Below are positions 1 through 9,237 of a DNA stretch of 36,244 nt, piece after piece (within the stretch, counting starts at the first letter, position 1; each line of letters starts with the position of its first letter). The position numbers and the translations under genes were made by a program. The notes under the pieces were generated by a model that saw nothing but the letters and a program-made list of their open reading frames with translations, was not told the origin of the DNA and did no database searches. Source of the stretch: Bacteroidia bacterium (GTDB lineage Bacteria > Bacteroidota > Bacteroidia > SpSt-205); NCBI GenBank assembly GCA_025059915.1, contig JANXDD010000005.1, positions 1 through 36,244 of the forward strand, given 5' to 3'.

Positions 1-2
1 CT

Positions 3-83
3 CAGGAGGCTGGCACTATCCCATATGAGATTTTGGCTCGTCTCTCTCCCAGAGTGTATAGAATGTACTCATGGGGTGGATGA
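3..83 (+). CDS. alr: Alanine racemase C-terminus (partial; could be the Alr part of a MurF-Alr fusion)
   Basis: Frame 3 reads QEAGTIPYEILARLSPRVYRMYSWGG*. The GTIPYEIL...RV.R.Y motif is typical of the Alr C-terminus. The stop overlaps the birA start (ATGA). Absent from the ORF track because it is truncated by the window edge. Confidence 0.8.
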   Translation, partial: QEAGTIPYEILARLSPRVYRMYSWGG

Positions 84-793
84 AACGGTATTTTTTCCCT
101 GAGCTGGACTCTACGCAGAGCCTTCTGCGAGAATGGGCTGAGAATCATTTTTATCCTTCTGGTACGCTTGTATGGACTTTTCATCAGCGGGCAGGCTATG
201 GACGAAAGGGCTCCTCTTGGTACGCCGCTCCCGGTGAAAGTCTTACTTTTAGCTTTCTTCTGCGGGAAAAGATAGAGCCTGAGACGCTGCTGGCGCGGGC
301 GGCATTAGCCTTGTATGATACAGTTTCCCCGTATGTTTCTTCTCCCCTTTATCTCAAGTGGCCTAATGACCTATGGGCAGGAGCCCGTGGGAAGCTGGCA
401 GGAATTCTGGCGGAGGTGCGATGGGCTGGAGCTCACCCCTTATATGCAATCATAGGAATCGGAGTCAATGTATATCAGCGGGAATTTCCCGCTGGCCTAC
501 AGGCGGTAAGTTTAGCTCAAATAGGAAGTCCCCCTTCCGAGTTAGAGCGCTTATTGGAGGAGTTTGAAAAGGCCTTTCTGGGGTGGAGTACAGCGGAGGC
601 AAGCTATGTGCGAGAGAGGTTTGTAGAACGGGCCTGGCGAGAAGGTATTCTCTCCCAGGAGGGGCATAGCTTGCCAGCATACCTTTTGAAATGGACAGAG
701 GCAAACGAAATACACTTTGAAACTCCGAAGGGGCTGTATGTATGCCCTGCTGGACAAGTGGAAATGATATGGAAGGCCCGCTTTTCTGCATAG
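80..793 (+). CDS. birA: Biotin--[acetyl-CoA-carboxylase] ligase
   Basis: Protein contains ELDSTQSLLRE, GYGRKGSSW, LKWPNDLW..GKLAGILAE and IGIGVNV, all BirA/BPL motifs. ATG at 80 overlaps the upstream stop. Confidence 0.92.
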   Translation: MKRYFFPELDSTQSLLREWAENHFYPSGTLVWTFHQRAGYGRKGSSWYAAPGESLTFSFLLREKIEPETLLARAALALYDTVSPYVSSPLYLKWPNDLWAGARGKLAGILAEVRWAGAHPLYAIIGIGVNVYQREFPAGLQAVSLAQIGSPPSELERLLEEFEKAFLGWSTAEASYVRERFVERAWREGILSQEGHSLPAYLLKWTEANEIHFETPKGLYVCPAGQVEMIWKARFSA

Positions 794-1497
794 ATGTAGG
801 CAATAGCACGGTGAAAGTCGCTCAGTTTTCTCCTGCGGGAGAGATGCTGGGGCTGGAGCCTATAGAAGAGCCTGAGCAGCTTCTTTCTCTTACTGGGAAA
901 AGGGTTGTTTATATAGATACTCGGCTGGAGCCGCACTGGCGGGCTCGCCTCGCTGAAATAGGAGCGGAAGAGCTCTCCCTAAGCCGAGGAGTACCTTTTG
1001 TGTCGGATTATACCTTGCAGTTAGGGCCTGAGAGAGCAGCTCAGATTATAGCGGTGTGGGAAAGTGGGAAGTTTCCAGCGGTTATCCTTAGTTTAGGCAC
1101 CGCTTGTACGATAGACTACATAGATGCGGGGGGAAGGCACCGAGGGGGAACTATTACAGCGGGAATTCACTTGCGTCTGCGAGCGCTGAAAGAGGGAACA
1201 GGGCGGCTGCCCTGGGTAGAGCCGCAAAAAAGAGCGCTCCAACTTGGCACTAATACGGAAGAAGCCATCATAGCAGGGGTGGTGGGAGGCTTTCGGTTAG
1301 AGCTTAGGGCTCGGCTAGAGAGCCTTAGGAAGCAGTATGGGGATTTTTCTATTTGGGTTACAGGGGGAGAAGTAGAGCTGGTCAAGGATGAACTTCCCGC
1401 GGACGCTATCTTTGCGCCTGAACTGACACTGCGTGGCGTGTGGCTCTGGCAGCGATTTTTGCATACCTCTGGGGGCAGCTCACTTTCAATCCTTTGA
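769..1497 (+). CDS. coaX: Type III pantothenate kinase
   Basis: N-terminal CIDVGNSTVKVA, then LSLGTACTIDYIDAGGRHRGGTITAGIHLRLRAL and WVTGGEVELV, characteristic of CoaX. Start refined from 742 to the ATG at 769. Confidence 0.9.
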   Translation: MEGPLFCIDVGNSTVKVAQFSPAGEMLGLEPIEEPEQLLSLTGKRVVYIDTRLEPHWRARLAEIGAEELSLSRGVPFVSDYTLQLGPERAAQIIAVWESGKFPAVILSLGTACTIDYIDAGGRHRGGTITAGIHLRLRALKEGTGRLPWVEPQKRALQLGTNTEEAIIAGVVGGFRLELRARLESLRKQYGDFSIWVTGGEVELVKDELPADAIFAPELTLRGVWLWQRFLHTSGGSSLSIL

Positions 1498-2615
1498 GCG
1501 GGTATGGGACGGGGTTTCCGCATTTGACGGCGTCGGGGGGTGGATTGGGAATGGGGCGGCTTTCGGTGGTAGGGCTCGGGGTTGGCCTTCCTGAGCAGCC
1601 AGCCCATAGTGCCCATCTCTCAGCCATGCAAGCGGATTTCAGCGGCTATGGGCGCTCTCAAATCCTGCGCACCTCCACCCAGCGCGCCCGCTTCGGCTCA
1701 GGCTCGCTTCAAAACCTCCAAATGAGCTTTGCCCGAGGTAAGGGTTGGGGGTTTGCTATCGGACTTTCCCCCCAAGCCCTCCAGGGGTACCAAGGAAGCT
1801 CTCACCTTCGCTCCCCCCTTGCTTTCCGATATGCAGAAAAAGCTGAGGGACTTCTTTCCTTGGCTTATCTTCAGGTCGGCTTTCGGTGGAAGCAGCTTGG
1901 ATTAGGTTATCAGTTTGGCTATCTGTGGGGCACTTATGAGCGGCAGCGCAGCATCCAGCTTCTGGACCAGCTTCTTCCAGACCTTTTACTTACTACTTTG
2001 CGGCTGAGCGGCGTCCAGCATCGCATCGGCGCCCTATGGCAAGACTCTCTCAAAAGCTGGGCTTATCAGCTGAGTCTCTCCTACGCCTTGCCAACGCAGC
2101 TTCACTATGAGCTCACTTACAGCTTTCAGAAAAATTTTTCCCTTACCAGCATCCTCGTGGATACTTTTGCCAATGGTGGCGGGAAAATGGACTATTCCCC
2201 TGCGCTGCGTGGAGGCTTTACTATAGGAAATGCTCAGTGGCGGATGGGTGTAGAGGGAGCAGTAGTAAAGGGCGGGCAAAAGTGGTCGGGAGCGGGTTTG
2301 CCTTCAGCGGAGGGACGGACAGGCTGGGATGTACGCTTTGGAATAGAGTGGCAGCCAGATTCCCGCAGTAATGCGTTCTATAAGCGTTTGAGATATCAGG
2401 GGGGAGGATATGTCGCCCAGATGCCTTATGTGGATTTACATTTTTATGGGGTTACGACTGGCATCGGCTGGCAGTTTCCTCGCAGTCCTAATCTCGTTTA
2501 TTTAGCGGTGGAATATGGACATGCTCCCCATCCGCAGATCAGAGAGACTTTTCTTCAAGTCAGCGTTGCAGCCGTTTTCCGAGAGCTATGGTTTATCCCG
2601 CCGCGTATAGACTGA
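1440..2615 (+). CDS. Outer-membrane beta-barrel-like protein, unknown function
   Basis: GTG start, short hydrophobic signal (ALAAIFAYLWGQ), Gly/aromatic alternating strands typical of Bacteroidota OM barrels. Overlaps the coaX 3' end. Confidence 0.65.
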   Translation: MALAAIFAYLWGQLTFNPLSGYGTGFPHLTASGGGLGMGRLSVVGLGVGLPEQPAHSAHLSAMQADFSGYGRSQILRTSTQRARFGSGSLQNLQMSFARGKGWGFAIGLSPQALQGYQGSSHLRSPLAFRYAEKAEGLLSLAYLQVGFRWKQLGLGYQFGYLWGTYERQRSIQLLDQLLPDLLLTTLRLSGVQHRIGALWQDSLKSWAYQLSLSYALPTQLHYELTYSFQKNFSLTSILVDTFANGGGKMDYSPALRGGFTIGNAQWRMGVEGAVVKGGQKWSGAGLPSAEGRTGWDVRFGIEWQPDSRSNAFYKRLRYQGGGYVAQMPYVDLHFYGVTTGIGWQFPRSPNLVYLAVEYGHAPHPQIRETFLQVSVAAVFRELWFIPPRID

Positions 2616-2638
2616 GCATCTGCCTAACTTTCCGCAGC

Positions 2639-4087
2639 ATGAGGGGTAAAGGTTTTGCACTGCGATATGCCGGAGGAGGGGACTATTCTTTGCGTATCCT
2701 TGTCCGATTTTTCCTTGGCCTGATTATTCTACGGGGGGCAGGAGAAAGGGGATATGCGCAAGTTTCCCTTCCCCTCTTTCCGCCGGCGAAAGCACAGCGG
2801 ATTACTTTGCCTGTTTTTCTGAACGAGGTTCGCCGAAATGCGCTGGCTATTCGTCAAGCGGGCGTAGCCTTACGTCCTGTCCAAGCTGAGCTTCAGCAGG
2901 CATATGCAGCCTTTTTTCCCTCTCTAAATGCGAGTGCCAGTGCGACTCAGAACTATGGTACGACCTTTGACCCTTTTGCATTTGATAGGGTTCAGCAGAC
3001 TACGACATTTGCCTCGGGGTCTGTGAGTGCAGGGTGGATCATTTTTGCTGGCTTGGCTAATCATTACCTCCTTCGCCAGGCTCGGGCTAATGCCGCCCTT
3101 ACGCAGGCCAGCTATAGGCGCACTCAGACAGAGGTTTTAGCTCAGGCTCTTATTCAGTTTAGTCAAACTTTGAGCGACTCTTTTCTGATAGCTCTTTCTC
3201 ACCAGCGAATAGAGCGGCTGCGCGACCAGCTTCGGCGCTTTGCAGCGCAAGCTCAAGCCGGGCAGGTTCTTTCGGCAGACAGTTTGTCTATTTCAGCCCA
3301 GATTGCTCGTGAAGAAGCCCAGTACCTCACCCTCTACAATCGTCATCGGGAGAATAAGCTCTTTCTCCTTCAACTGATGGGATGGGATTCGGTGTCGGTA
3401 GATTCGGTGGAATTCAGCTTAGGGGTGGAGGTGCCTGACCTTGGGCTTTTGACGGAAGAAGAAGCAATTCAGCTTGCCCTTCGTAATGCCCCTGAGATAG
3501 AAGAAGCCCGATGGCGAACTGTAGTTCAGACTTACAGCTTGCGAGCAGCACGCGCTGCCTATTTTCCAACTCTTTCATTGGGCGCCTCTCTCCAGACAAA
3601 CTATTCCTCTAACGCCGGGAATGTGCGGTTTGATCCAGCGAGGGGATTAGTACGGGAGCCTCTCTCTTTTGAGCGGCAGGTCAGGGAAAACTTCAATCAG
3701 TCCATTTCTCTTTCTTTGTCTGTGCCTATTTTTCAGCAGCTGCGCCGGCGGACGCAAGTAGCTCGGGCCGAAGGGGCTCTTCGCAGCGCAGAAATTCAAG
3801 TGGAGATTCAGAGGCAGCAGGTGGTGCGGCGCACCCAGCAGGCTTATCTGGCGTGGCGAAATGCTCTCCAGCAAGAGGCTGCCCTACGCTATAGTGTAGA
3901 GGCTTCTCAAAGGGCTCTCCAGCAGGCTCAGATTCAATATGAAGCTGGTAGGCTCTCTTATTGGGGCTACCGAGAAGCGCTTCTCACGGCTACACAAGCT
4001 CAGCTGGAGCTAGAGCAAGCCCGACTAGATAAAGCATTCCGAGCTATCTTGCTGGCAGCATACACTGGCAAATACACTGGCCTATGA
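2639..4087 (+). CDS. TolC-family outer membrane efflux protein
   Basis: Two-repeat coiled-coil OEP architecture (VRRNALAIRQAGVALRPVQAELQQAYAAFFPSLNASASATQNYG; EEAIQLALRNAPEIEEARWR..YSLRAARAAYFPTLSLGASLQ). Start codon uncertain. Confidence 0.85.
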   Translation: MRGKGFALRYAGGGDYSLRILVRFFLGLIILRGAGERGYAQVSLPLFPPAKAQRITLPVFLNEVRRNALAIRQAGVALRPVQAELQQAYAAFFPSLNASASATQNYGTTFDPFAFDRVQQTTTFASGSVSAGWIIFAGLANHYLLRQARANAALTQASYRRTQTEVLAQALIQFSQTLSDSFLIALSHQRIERLRDQLRRFAAQAQAGQVLSADSLSISAQIAREEAQYLTLYNRHRENKLFLLQLMGWDSVSVDSVEFSLGVEVPDLGLLTEEEAIQLALRNAPEIEEARWRTVVQTYSLRAARAAYFPTLSLGASLQTNYSSNAGNVRFDPARGLVREPLSFERQVRENFNQSISLSLSVPIFQQLRRRTQVARAEGALRSAEIQVEIQRQQVVRRTQQAYLAWRNALQQEAALRYSVEASQRALQQAQIQYEAGRLSYWGYREALLTATQAQLELEQARLDKAFRAILLAAYTGKYTGL

Positions 4088-5322
4088 GGCGCTGGCAATG
4101 GCTTCTTCTCATAGGAATAGGGCTCCTCTTACTATTTGGGGTGGGGCGATGGGCGTGTGGAGGCGACGGAGCTCTCACTGTAGAAGTGGATACCCTGCGA
4201 AGGCGAACCATCCGTCCTTTCATCACGGAGACAGCAGTCATCCGACCTGTAGTGGAAGTGCCTATTAGCCCAGATGTATCAGGCGAAGTAGTGCGGATTT
4301 ATGTGAAAGAAGGAGATACGGTAAAAGCAGGGCAGCTTCTTTTTACCATCCGACCAGATAACTACCGTATGGCTCTTCTTCAGATGCAGGCGGCTCTGGA
4401 GGAAGCAAAGGCTCAGTATGCCTCAGCTCAAGCTGCTTTAGCCCAGCAGGCAGCTGCTTTCATTCAAGAATCCCTTGCTTATGAGCGAGCAAAGCGGCTC
4501 TACGAAGGACGAGCCCTCTCAGAGGCTGAATGGGATGCGGCTCGCCTGCGCTATCAGATTAGTCAAGCTCAGCGACAAAGTGCCGAAAACTCTGTCCGAG
4601 CGGCATTCCATCGCATTCGGAGTGTGCAAGCTAACCTTGACCGCACGAAGTTGGATTACGAGCGTACCTCTGTTTATGCTTCCATGGATGGAGTGATTAC
4701 ACGCTTGCTTGTACGGGTGGGGCAGCGAGTGGTCGGTGTAGGACAAATGGCAGGCACCGAAAGCGTCCGTATCGCAGACCTGAGCCGATTTCTCGTAGAA
4801 ACTCAAATCTCTGAAAATGACGTCGTACGCCTACATGTAGGCGATTCAGTGAGTATTGAGGTTCAAGCCTATCCAGAACTGAAACTGCGGGGATATGTGC
4901 AGCAGATTGGGTATAGCTCTGGGAGAGCTTCCCCCCAAAGTGAAGCGGCCAGCGCCCTCGCAGGAGAACAGGTGAGTACCTATCTCGTCCGCATAGCGAT
5001 AGATACCTCAGGCTATGATCCAAAGAAGTATCCCCTACGCCCCGATATGAGCGCTCTGGTACGGATTTATTATGCTAAACGCGAGAATGTACTGACTTTA
5101 CCACTTCAAGCCATTGTTTTACGCAGGGGTGAGGAGGTCGTATATGAAGTGCGGGAGGGAAAGGCTATTGAGCGAAAAGTCCGCAGTGGCTTAGCCGATG
5201 ATAAATGGGTGGAAGTGGAGGGGGAGCTTCAAGAAGGGGCGCTCATAGTTACAGGTCCCTACGAGGTGCTGCAAGAGCGGTTGAGAGATAGTGTGGAGGT
5301 TAGCATTCGTTCTCGCTTGTGA
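4084..5322 (+). CDS. Efflux transporter periplasmic adaptor subunit (HlyD/MacA-like membrane fusion protein)
   Basis: N-terminal TM helix, biotinyl-lipoyl-like segment (ISPDVSGEVVRIYVKEGDTVKAGQLLFTI), long coiled-coil hairpin, DGVITRLLVRVGQRV. ATGA overlap with tolC. Confidence 0.9.
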   Translation: MRRWQWLLLIGIGLLLLFGVGRWACGGDGALTVEVDTLRRRTIRPFITETAVIRPVVEVPISPDVSGEVVRIYVKEGDTVKAGQLLFTIRPDNYRMALLQMQAALEEAKAQYASAQAALAQQAAAFIQESLAYERAKRLYEGRALSEAEWDAARLRYQISQAQRQSAENSVRAAFHRIRSVQANLDRTKLDYERTSVYASMDGVITRLLVRVGQRVVGVGQMAGTESVRIADLSRFLVETQISENDVVRLHVGDSVSIEVQAYPELKLRGYVQQIGYSSGRASPQSEAASALAGEQVSTYLVRIAIDTSGYDPKKYPLRPDMSALVRIYYAKRENVLTLPLQAIVLRRGEEVVYEVREGKAIERKVRSGLADDKWVEVEGELQEGALIVTGPYEVLQERLRDSVEVSIRSRL

Positions 5323-6281
5323 AGGTAGGGCTTATTGGGTCAGGCAGTTGGGCTTGTGCTCTTGCTTCTTTGATTTGTCAGAATAGGCATACCCTTCTGT
5401 GGTGGGTGCGGCGTCCAGAAGTAGCCGCCACCCTGCGTAGGGAAGGTCGGCATCTGGAGGTCTTTCCAGAATACGTTTTTCCCCAGCAGTGTGTGGAGTT
5501 TGTTACTTCGGACATTACGGCGGTATTGGGGGAGGCTGAGCTTTTGATTTTAGCGATACCTGCGCGGTATGTGTGGAGCACTTTGGAGAAGGTGGATTTT
5601 CCTGAAGGGGTTCCGTGGGTTTCAGGGACAAAAGGGCTTCTTTTTGAGACTGGACTGCGTCCCAGTGAGTACCTTTCTCGCCGAGGGGTGAAAGAGCTGG
5701 CAATTCTCAGCGGCCCCAGTTATGCCGAAGAAGTGCTTGCTTGCCGACCGACATGGGTCGGCTTAGGCACAGCATCCTTTCATCTCCGAGAAGTAGTACA
5801 GGCGGTCTTAGGTACTTCATTTTTCCATTTGCTTCCGACTGCGGCTGTGGAATCTTTAGAGTGGGTGGGCATTTTGAAGAATATCTACGCCATAGGGATC
5901 GGGGCAGTGAGCCTTTTGGGGGATAACGCTCGGGCGGCGCTGGCAGCGGCGATGCTGAGGGAGCTGCAGGCTATTCTATCCGTCTGGGTGCCAGAGGAGA
6001 AGGTAGAGGTGCTCTCCCCGCCATGGGCGGGGGATTTTTTAGTTACTGCATTCGGGACGCTGAGCCGCAATCAGCGTCTGGGGCAGTACTTAGCTCAGGG
6101 CTATCGTCCTCGCACGGCATTGGCTCGGCTCGGCACAGAAGCAGAAGGATATTATGCTGCCCTCTCCCTGCGCAGCCGTATAAGTCCAGAGTTTCCCCTC
6201 CTCTATACCATCACACGCGTCTTGAATGAGGAGGAGCTTTCCGAAAACCTTAGCTCGCATTTGTTGAGGCTCCTTTCCTGA
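5319..6281 (+). CDS. gpsA: NAD(P)H-dependent glycerol-3-phosphate dehydrogenase
   Basis: GSGSWACALASLIC Rossmann motif, VSGTKGL, LSGPSYAEEV, ESLEWVGILKNIYAIGIGAVSLLGDNARAAL. GTG start overlapping the adaptor stop. Confidence 0.9.
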   Translation: MKVGLIGSGSWACALASLICQNRHTLLWWVRRPEVAATLRREGRHLEVFPEYVFPQQCVEFVTSDITAVLGEAELLILAIPARYVWSTLEKVDFPEGVPWVSGTKGLLFETGLRPSEYLSRRGVKELAILSGPSYAEEVLACRPTWVGLGTASFHLREVVQAVLGTSFFHLLPTAAVESLEWVGILKNIYAIGIGAVSLLGDNARAALAAAMLRELQAILSVWVPEEKVEVLSPPWAGDFLVTAFGTLSRNQRLGQYLAQGYRPRTALARLGTEAEGYYAALSLRSRISPEFPLLYTITRVLNEEELSENLSSHLLRLLS

Positions 6282-6286
6282 TGATT

Positions 6287-6811
6287 TTACCACTCCTTTA
6301 TATCCTCTCGCCGAAGGCGCTTAGGAATGTATCTGTGGGGGCGATAGAAGCCGCCTATTTGAGCCTCTGCCGTAGGCAAAATCCGCCAAAAGGTTGGGTA
6401 GGCTCTGTGAAGTTGAACCCCTACTCCGCCTTGAAGGTAAAAACGCTGCAGGTAAGGCTCTAACCACACCCGTATCCCCGAGAGAATCATCATCCGCGTG
6501 TCCCAGCGAGTTTCCCTGCCCGGTAGGTACCGCTGGTGAATATGAAATCCAACATAAAGAGGGCGGTCATACCTTTCTTTTTTCATAAAAAAGCCAACGG
6601 GATGAGAAACTCCCAAAGAAAAGTAGGCAGGGATGGGGGAGCAGTGGAAAAAAGTGTGATTGTACCGAAGGGCTAAAGCGGGTCGCGCCCATAGATGAAC
6701 CCCACCTATGCCCCAGCTTCCCCCCCAGTAAAAGGGCTTGGGAGCATCTAAAGGCTGACTATAGGCGACGCAGCTTCCCAGCAGCCCAATCCACTTGATA
6801 GCGGCTCTCAC
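6287..6811 (-). CDS. Hypothetical secreted/outer-membrane protein
   Basis: Reading frame with a signal-like N-terminus (AAIKWIGLLGSCVAYSQ) and aromatic beta-strand-like composition. Start uncertain (track: 6847; GTG at 6811 more plausible). Overlaps the end of the upstream lipoprotein gene. Confidence 0.5.
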   Translation of the reverse strand: MRAAIKWIGLLGSCVAYSQPLDAPKPFYWGGSWGIGGVHLWARPALALRYNHTFFHCSPIPAYFSLGVSHPVGFFMKKERYDRPLYVGFHIHQRYLPGRETRWDTRMMILSGIRVWLEPYLQRFYLQGGVGVQLHRAYPTFWRILPTAEAQIGGFYRPHRYIPKRLRREDIKEW

Positions 6812-7328
6812 TGGTAGTCGTCGTAGTGCGCGGCTCCTCTCCAACAAAGTCTGTTACTCGCTCTTCACTGCGCCTTAGGAGGCTGCCATCCCGTTCCAAT
6901 AGAGCTTGAGCTTGACTTACTCTATTCGGAAAAACCTGCTGATAGGCACACAGGAGGGTATCTAACAGATTGCAAGTGCTATCTGTCAAAAGGGCATAGA
7001 AGAGGGTGCCGTCGGGAGACATTAGCTCTATGAACCAGAGCTCTCGGGCCTCTGGTCCTTTCCAGCGACCAATGGGAGCATACACGCCCACAGGTAGCAC
7101 CTGCTTTTTGAGCCATTCTTGCACCTCTGGAGAAAATGGATCCATGGACCGTCCTGAGGGAATTTGCACAGGAGGGACTACGGGAGGAAGTCCATTTCTC
7201 AGCTCCTCACAGACAGAGGGACTACCGAGATTAAGAGGAGGGGCTTCTTCTGTCGGCGTAGAAGAAGGAGTAGGACTACAAGAACTTAGAAGGCATAAGA
7301 GCCCTGCCCATACATACCTGTAGGTCAT
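6759..7328 (-). CDS. Putative lipoprotein, unknown function
   Basis: N-terminus MTYRYVWAGLLCLLSSCSP with lipobox (LSSC). Start supported by TAAGTTTG-N4-ATG. Confidence 0.7.
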   Translation of the reverse strand: MTYRYVWAGLLCLLSSCSPTPSSTPTEEAPPLNLGSPSVCEELRNGLPPVVPPVQIPSGRSMDPFSPEVQEWLKKQVLPVGVYAPIGRWKGPEARELWFIELMSPDGTLFYALLTDSTCNLLDTLLCAYQQVFPNRVSQAQALLERDGSLLRRSEERVTDFVGEEPRTTTTTSESRYQVDWAAGKLRRL

Positions 7329-7332
7329 GATA

Positions 7333-7340
7333 CAAACTTA
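7333..7340 (-). promoter_or_regulatory. -7 box TAAGTTTG, 4 nt before ATG of the lipoprotein gene
   Basis: Minus strand reads TAAGTTTG-TATC-ATG. Confidence 0.75.
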
Positions 7341-7365
7341 CGGGCTTTTTATGAGAATAGATGCG

Positions 7366-7373
7366 TAATATTG
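7366..7373 (+). promoter_or_regulatory. Putative -7 box TAATATTG (one mismatch), 6 nt before glmS ATG
   Basis: TAATATTG-CAAGCA-ATGTGCGGT. Confidence 0.45.
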
Positions 7374-7379
7374 CAAGCA

Positions 7380-9230
7380 ATGTGCGGTATCGTAGCTTAT
7401 ACGGGTTTCCGCAGCGCAGCGCCTCTCTTGATAGAGGGCCTTCGCCGGCTGGAATACCGGGGATACGATTCTGCTGGGCTCGTTACTCTCTCTAATGGTC
7501 AGTTCTGGCTTCGCAAGCAGGCAGGAAAAGTCTCAGCTTTGGCTCGTGTAACCGATGAGCGCTCAGTTCCCGGTACGGTTGGCATTGCTCATACTCGCTG
7601 GGCTACCCACGGCGCTCCCACCGATACCAACGCTCATCCCCATGTCAGCTATGATGAAAATCTCGTGCTGGTGCATAATGGCATCATAGAAAATCATGCT
7701 GCTCTGCGTGCGCGTTTAGAGCGGGAGGGCATAAGCTTTGTGAGCGAGACAGATACAGAGGTTTTAGCGCACTGGCTGGCGTGGATACGTCAGCAATATC
7801 CGACTGAGAGTTGGTCAGAGGTAATAAAGCGGGCTTTCGCTCACGTAGAGGGAACCTTTGGCATAGCTATTTTGGTCAAACAGGCCCCCGGGCTTGTGAT
7901 TTTGGTGAGGCGATTCAGTCCTCTCTTGATAGGATTAGGAAAGGGTGAATATATCGCTGCTTCGGATGCCACGGCTATTATCCCTTATACGCGGGAGGTG
8001 ATTCATTTGGAAGAGGATGAGGCTGCTCTTTTGCACCCAGACTTTTCGGAGCCAGAAATTTTCAGCCTGAAGGATAAGATACGCATTCCTCAGAGAGAGT
8101 ATATAGAGTGGGATGTAGCGGCGATTGAGCGGGGGGGCTATCCTCACTTTATGCTCAAAGAGATATTTGAGCAGCCTCAGGCTTTGCGTGAATGCATGCG
8201 GGGTCGGATTCGTCAAGAGCCTTTAGAGGTGCGGCTGGGAGGAATCAGTAGCGTAATGGACAAGCTCCTCTCTGCTTCTCGTCTCACTCTCGTGGGATGC
8301 GGAACCAGCTGGCATGCTGCCTTAGTTGGGGAATATCTGATAGAGCAGTTAGCTCGCGTCCCTGTGGAAGTTGAATATGCTTCAGAGTTTCGTTACAGGG
8401 ACCCCGTTATTTTGCCAGGCGATGTTGTTATAGGTATAAGTCAAAGTGGGGAAACCGCTGATACTTTGGCTGCCCTTCGCATGGCAAAAGCCCGAAATGC
8501 CCTCATTTTAGGCATCACGAACGTAGTAGGTTCCAGCATTCCACGTGAAACCCACGCAGGGATATACATTCATGCAGGTCCTGAGATAGGGGTGGCTTCT
8601 ACAAAAGCTTTTACGGCTCAGCTTACAGCGCTTACGCTTTTTGCCCTACATCTGGGAGCTGCTCGGTATGTCATAGACCGCAGCCTTCATGACCTTTTGA
8701 TAGAAACGCTTCTTGGGCTGCCTGACTTGGTAGCGCAGACCTTAGAACGGCTAAATGAGCCTGCCTTACACGTTGCTGAGCAGCTTGTCTCTGCGACAAA
8801 TGTGTTCTACCTGGGGCGGGGATATAACTTCCCAGTGGCTTTAGAGGGTGCTCTCAAGCTTAAGGAGATTGCCTACATTCATGCGGAGGGCTATCCTGCT
8901 GCTGAGATGAAACACGGCCCCATAGCGCTGATTGACAAAGGAATGCCAGTGGTAGTAATTGCTCTGCGGGACAGCCTTTATGAAAAGGTGCTGGGAAATA
9001 TCCAAGAGGTACGCGCCCGAGGGGCAAAAGTCATAGCTATTGCCACAGAGGGGGATGAACACATTCGTTCGTATGCGGAGGAGGTTCTGTACGTGCCAAA
9101 AGTACCTGAGCCTCTATCTCCAATTTTGGCCGTACTTCCGCTCCAGCTTTTAGCCTACCATACAGCGGTCTTACGCGGATGCGATGTAGACCAACCGCGC
9201 AATCTGGCTAAGTCAGTAACAGTAGAGTAA
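7380..9230 (+). CDS. glmS: Glutamine--fructose-6-phosphate aminotransferase (isomerizing)
   Basis: MCGIVAYTGFR with catalytic Cys2, RRLEYRGYDSAG, HTRWATHG, SIS motifs (CGTSWHAALV, ISQSGETADTLAAL), C-terminal DQPRNLAKSVTVE. Mature start is ATG 7380, not the TTG at 7371. Confidence 0.97.
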   Translation: MCGIVAYTGFRSAAPLLIEGLRRLEYRGYDSAGLVTLSNGQFWLRKQAGKVSALARVTDERSVPGTVGIAHTRWATHGAPTDTNAHPHVSYDENLVLVHNGIIENHAALRARLEREGISFVSETDTEVLAHWLAWIRQQYPTESWSEVIKRAFAHVEGTFGIAILVKQAPGLVILVRRFSPLLIGLGKGEYIAASDATAIIPYTREVIHLEEDEAALLHPDFSEPEIFSLKDKIRIPQREYIEWDVAAIERGGYPHFMLKEIFEQPQALRECMRGRIRQEPLEVRLGGISSVMDKLLSASRLTLVGCGTSWHAALVGEYLIEQLARVPVEVEYASEFRYRDPVILPGDVVIGISQSGETADTLAALRMAKARNALILGITNVVGSSIPRETHAGIYIHAGPEIGVASTKAFTAQLTALTLFALHLGAARYVIDRSLHDLLIETLLGLPDLVAQTLERLNEPALHVAEQLVSATNVFYLGRGYNFPVALEGALKLKEIAYIHAEGYPAAEMKHGPIALIDKGMPVVVIALRDSLYEKVLGNIQEVRARGAKVIAIATEGDEHIRSYAEEVLYVPKVPEPLSPILAVLPLQLLAYHTAVLRGCDVDQPRNLAKSVTVE

Positions 9231-9237
9231 GCTCCTA

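Noticed and set aside
2-184. 60-aa minus ORF at the left edge
   Set aside because: Antisense to the alr C-terminus and birA start, which have clear family motifs.
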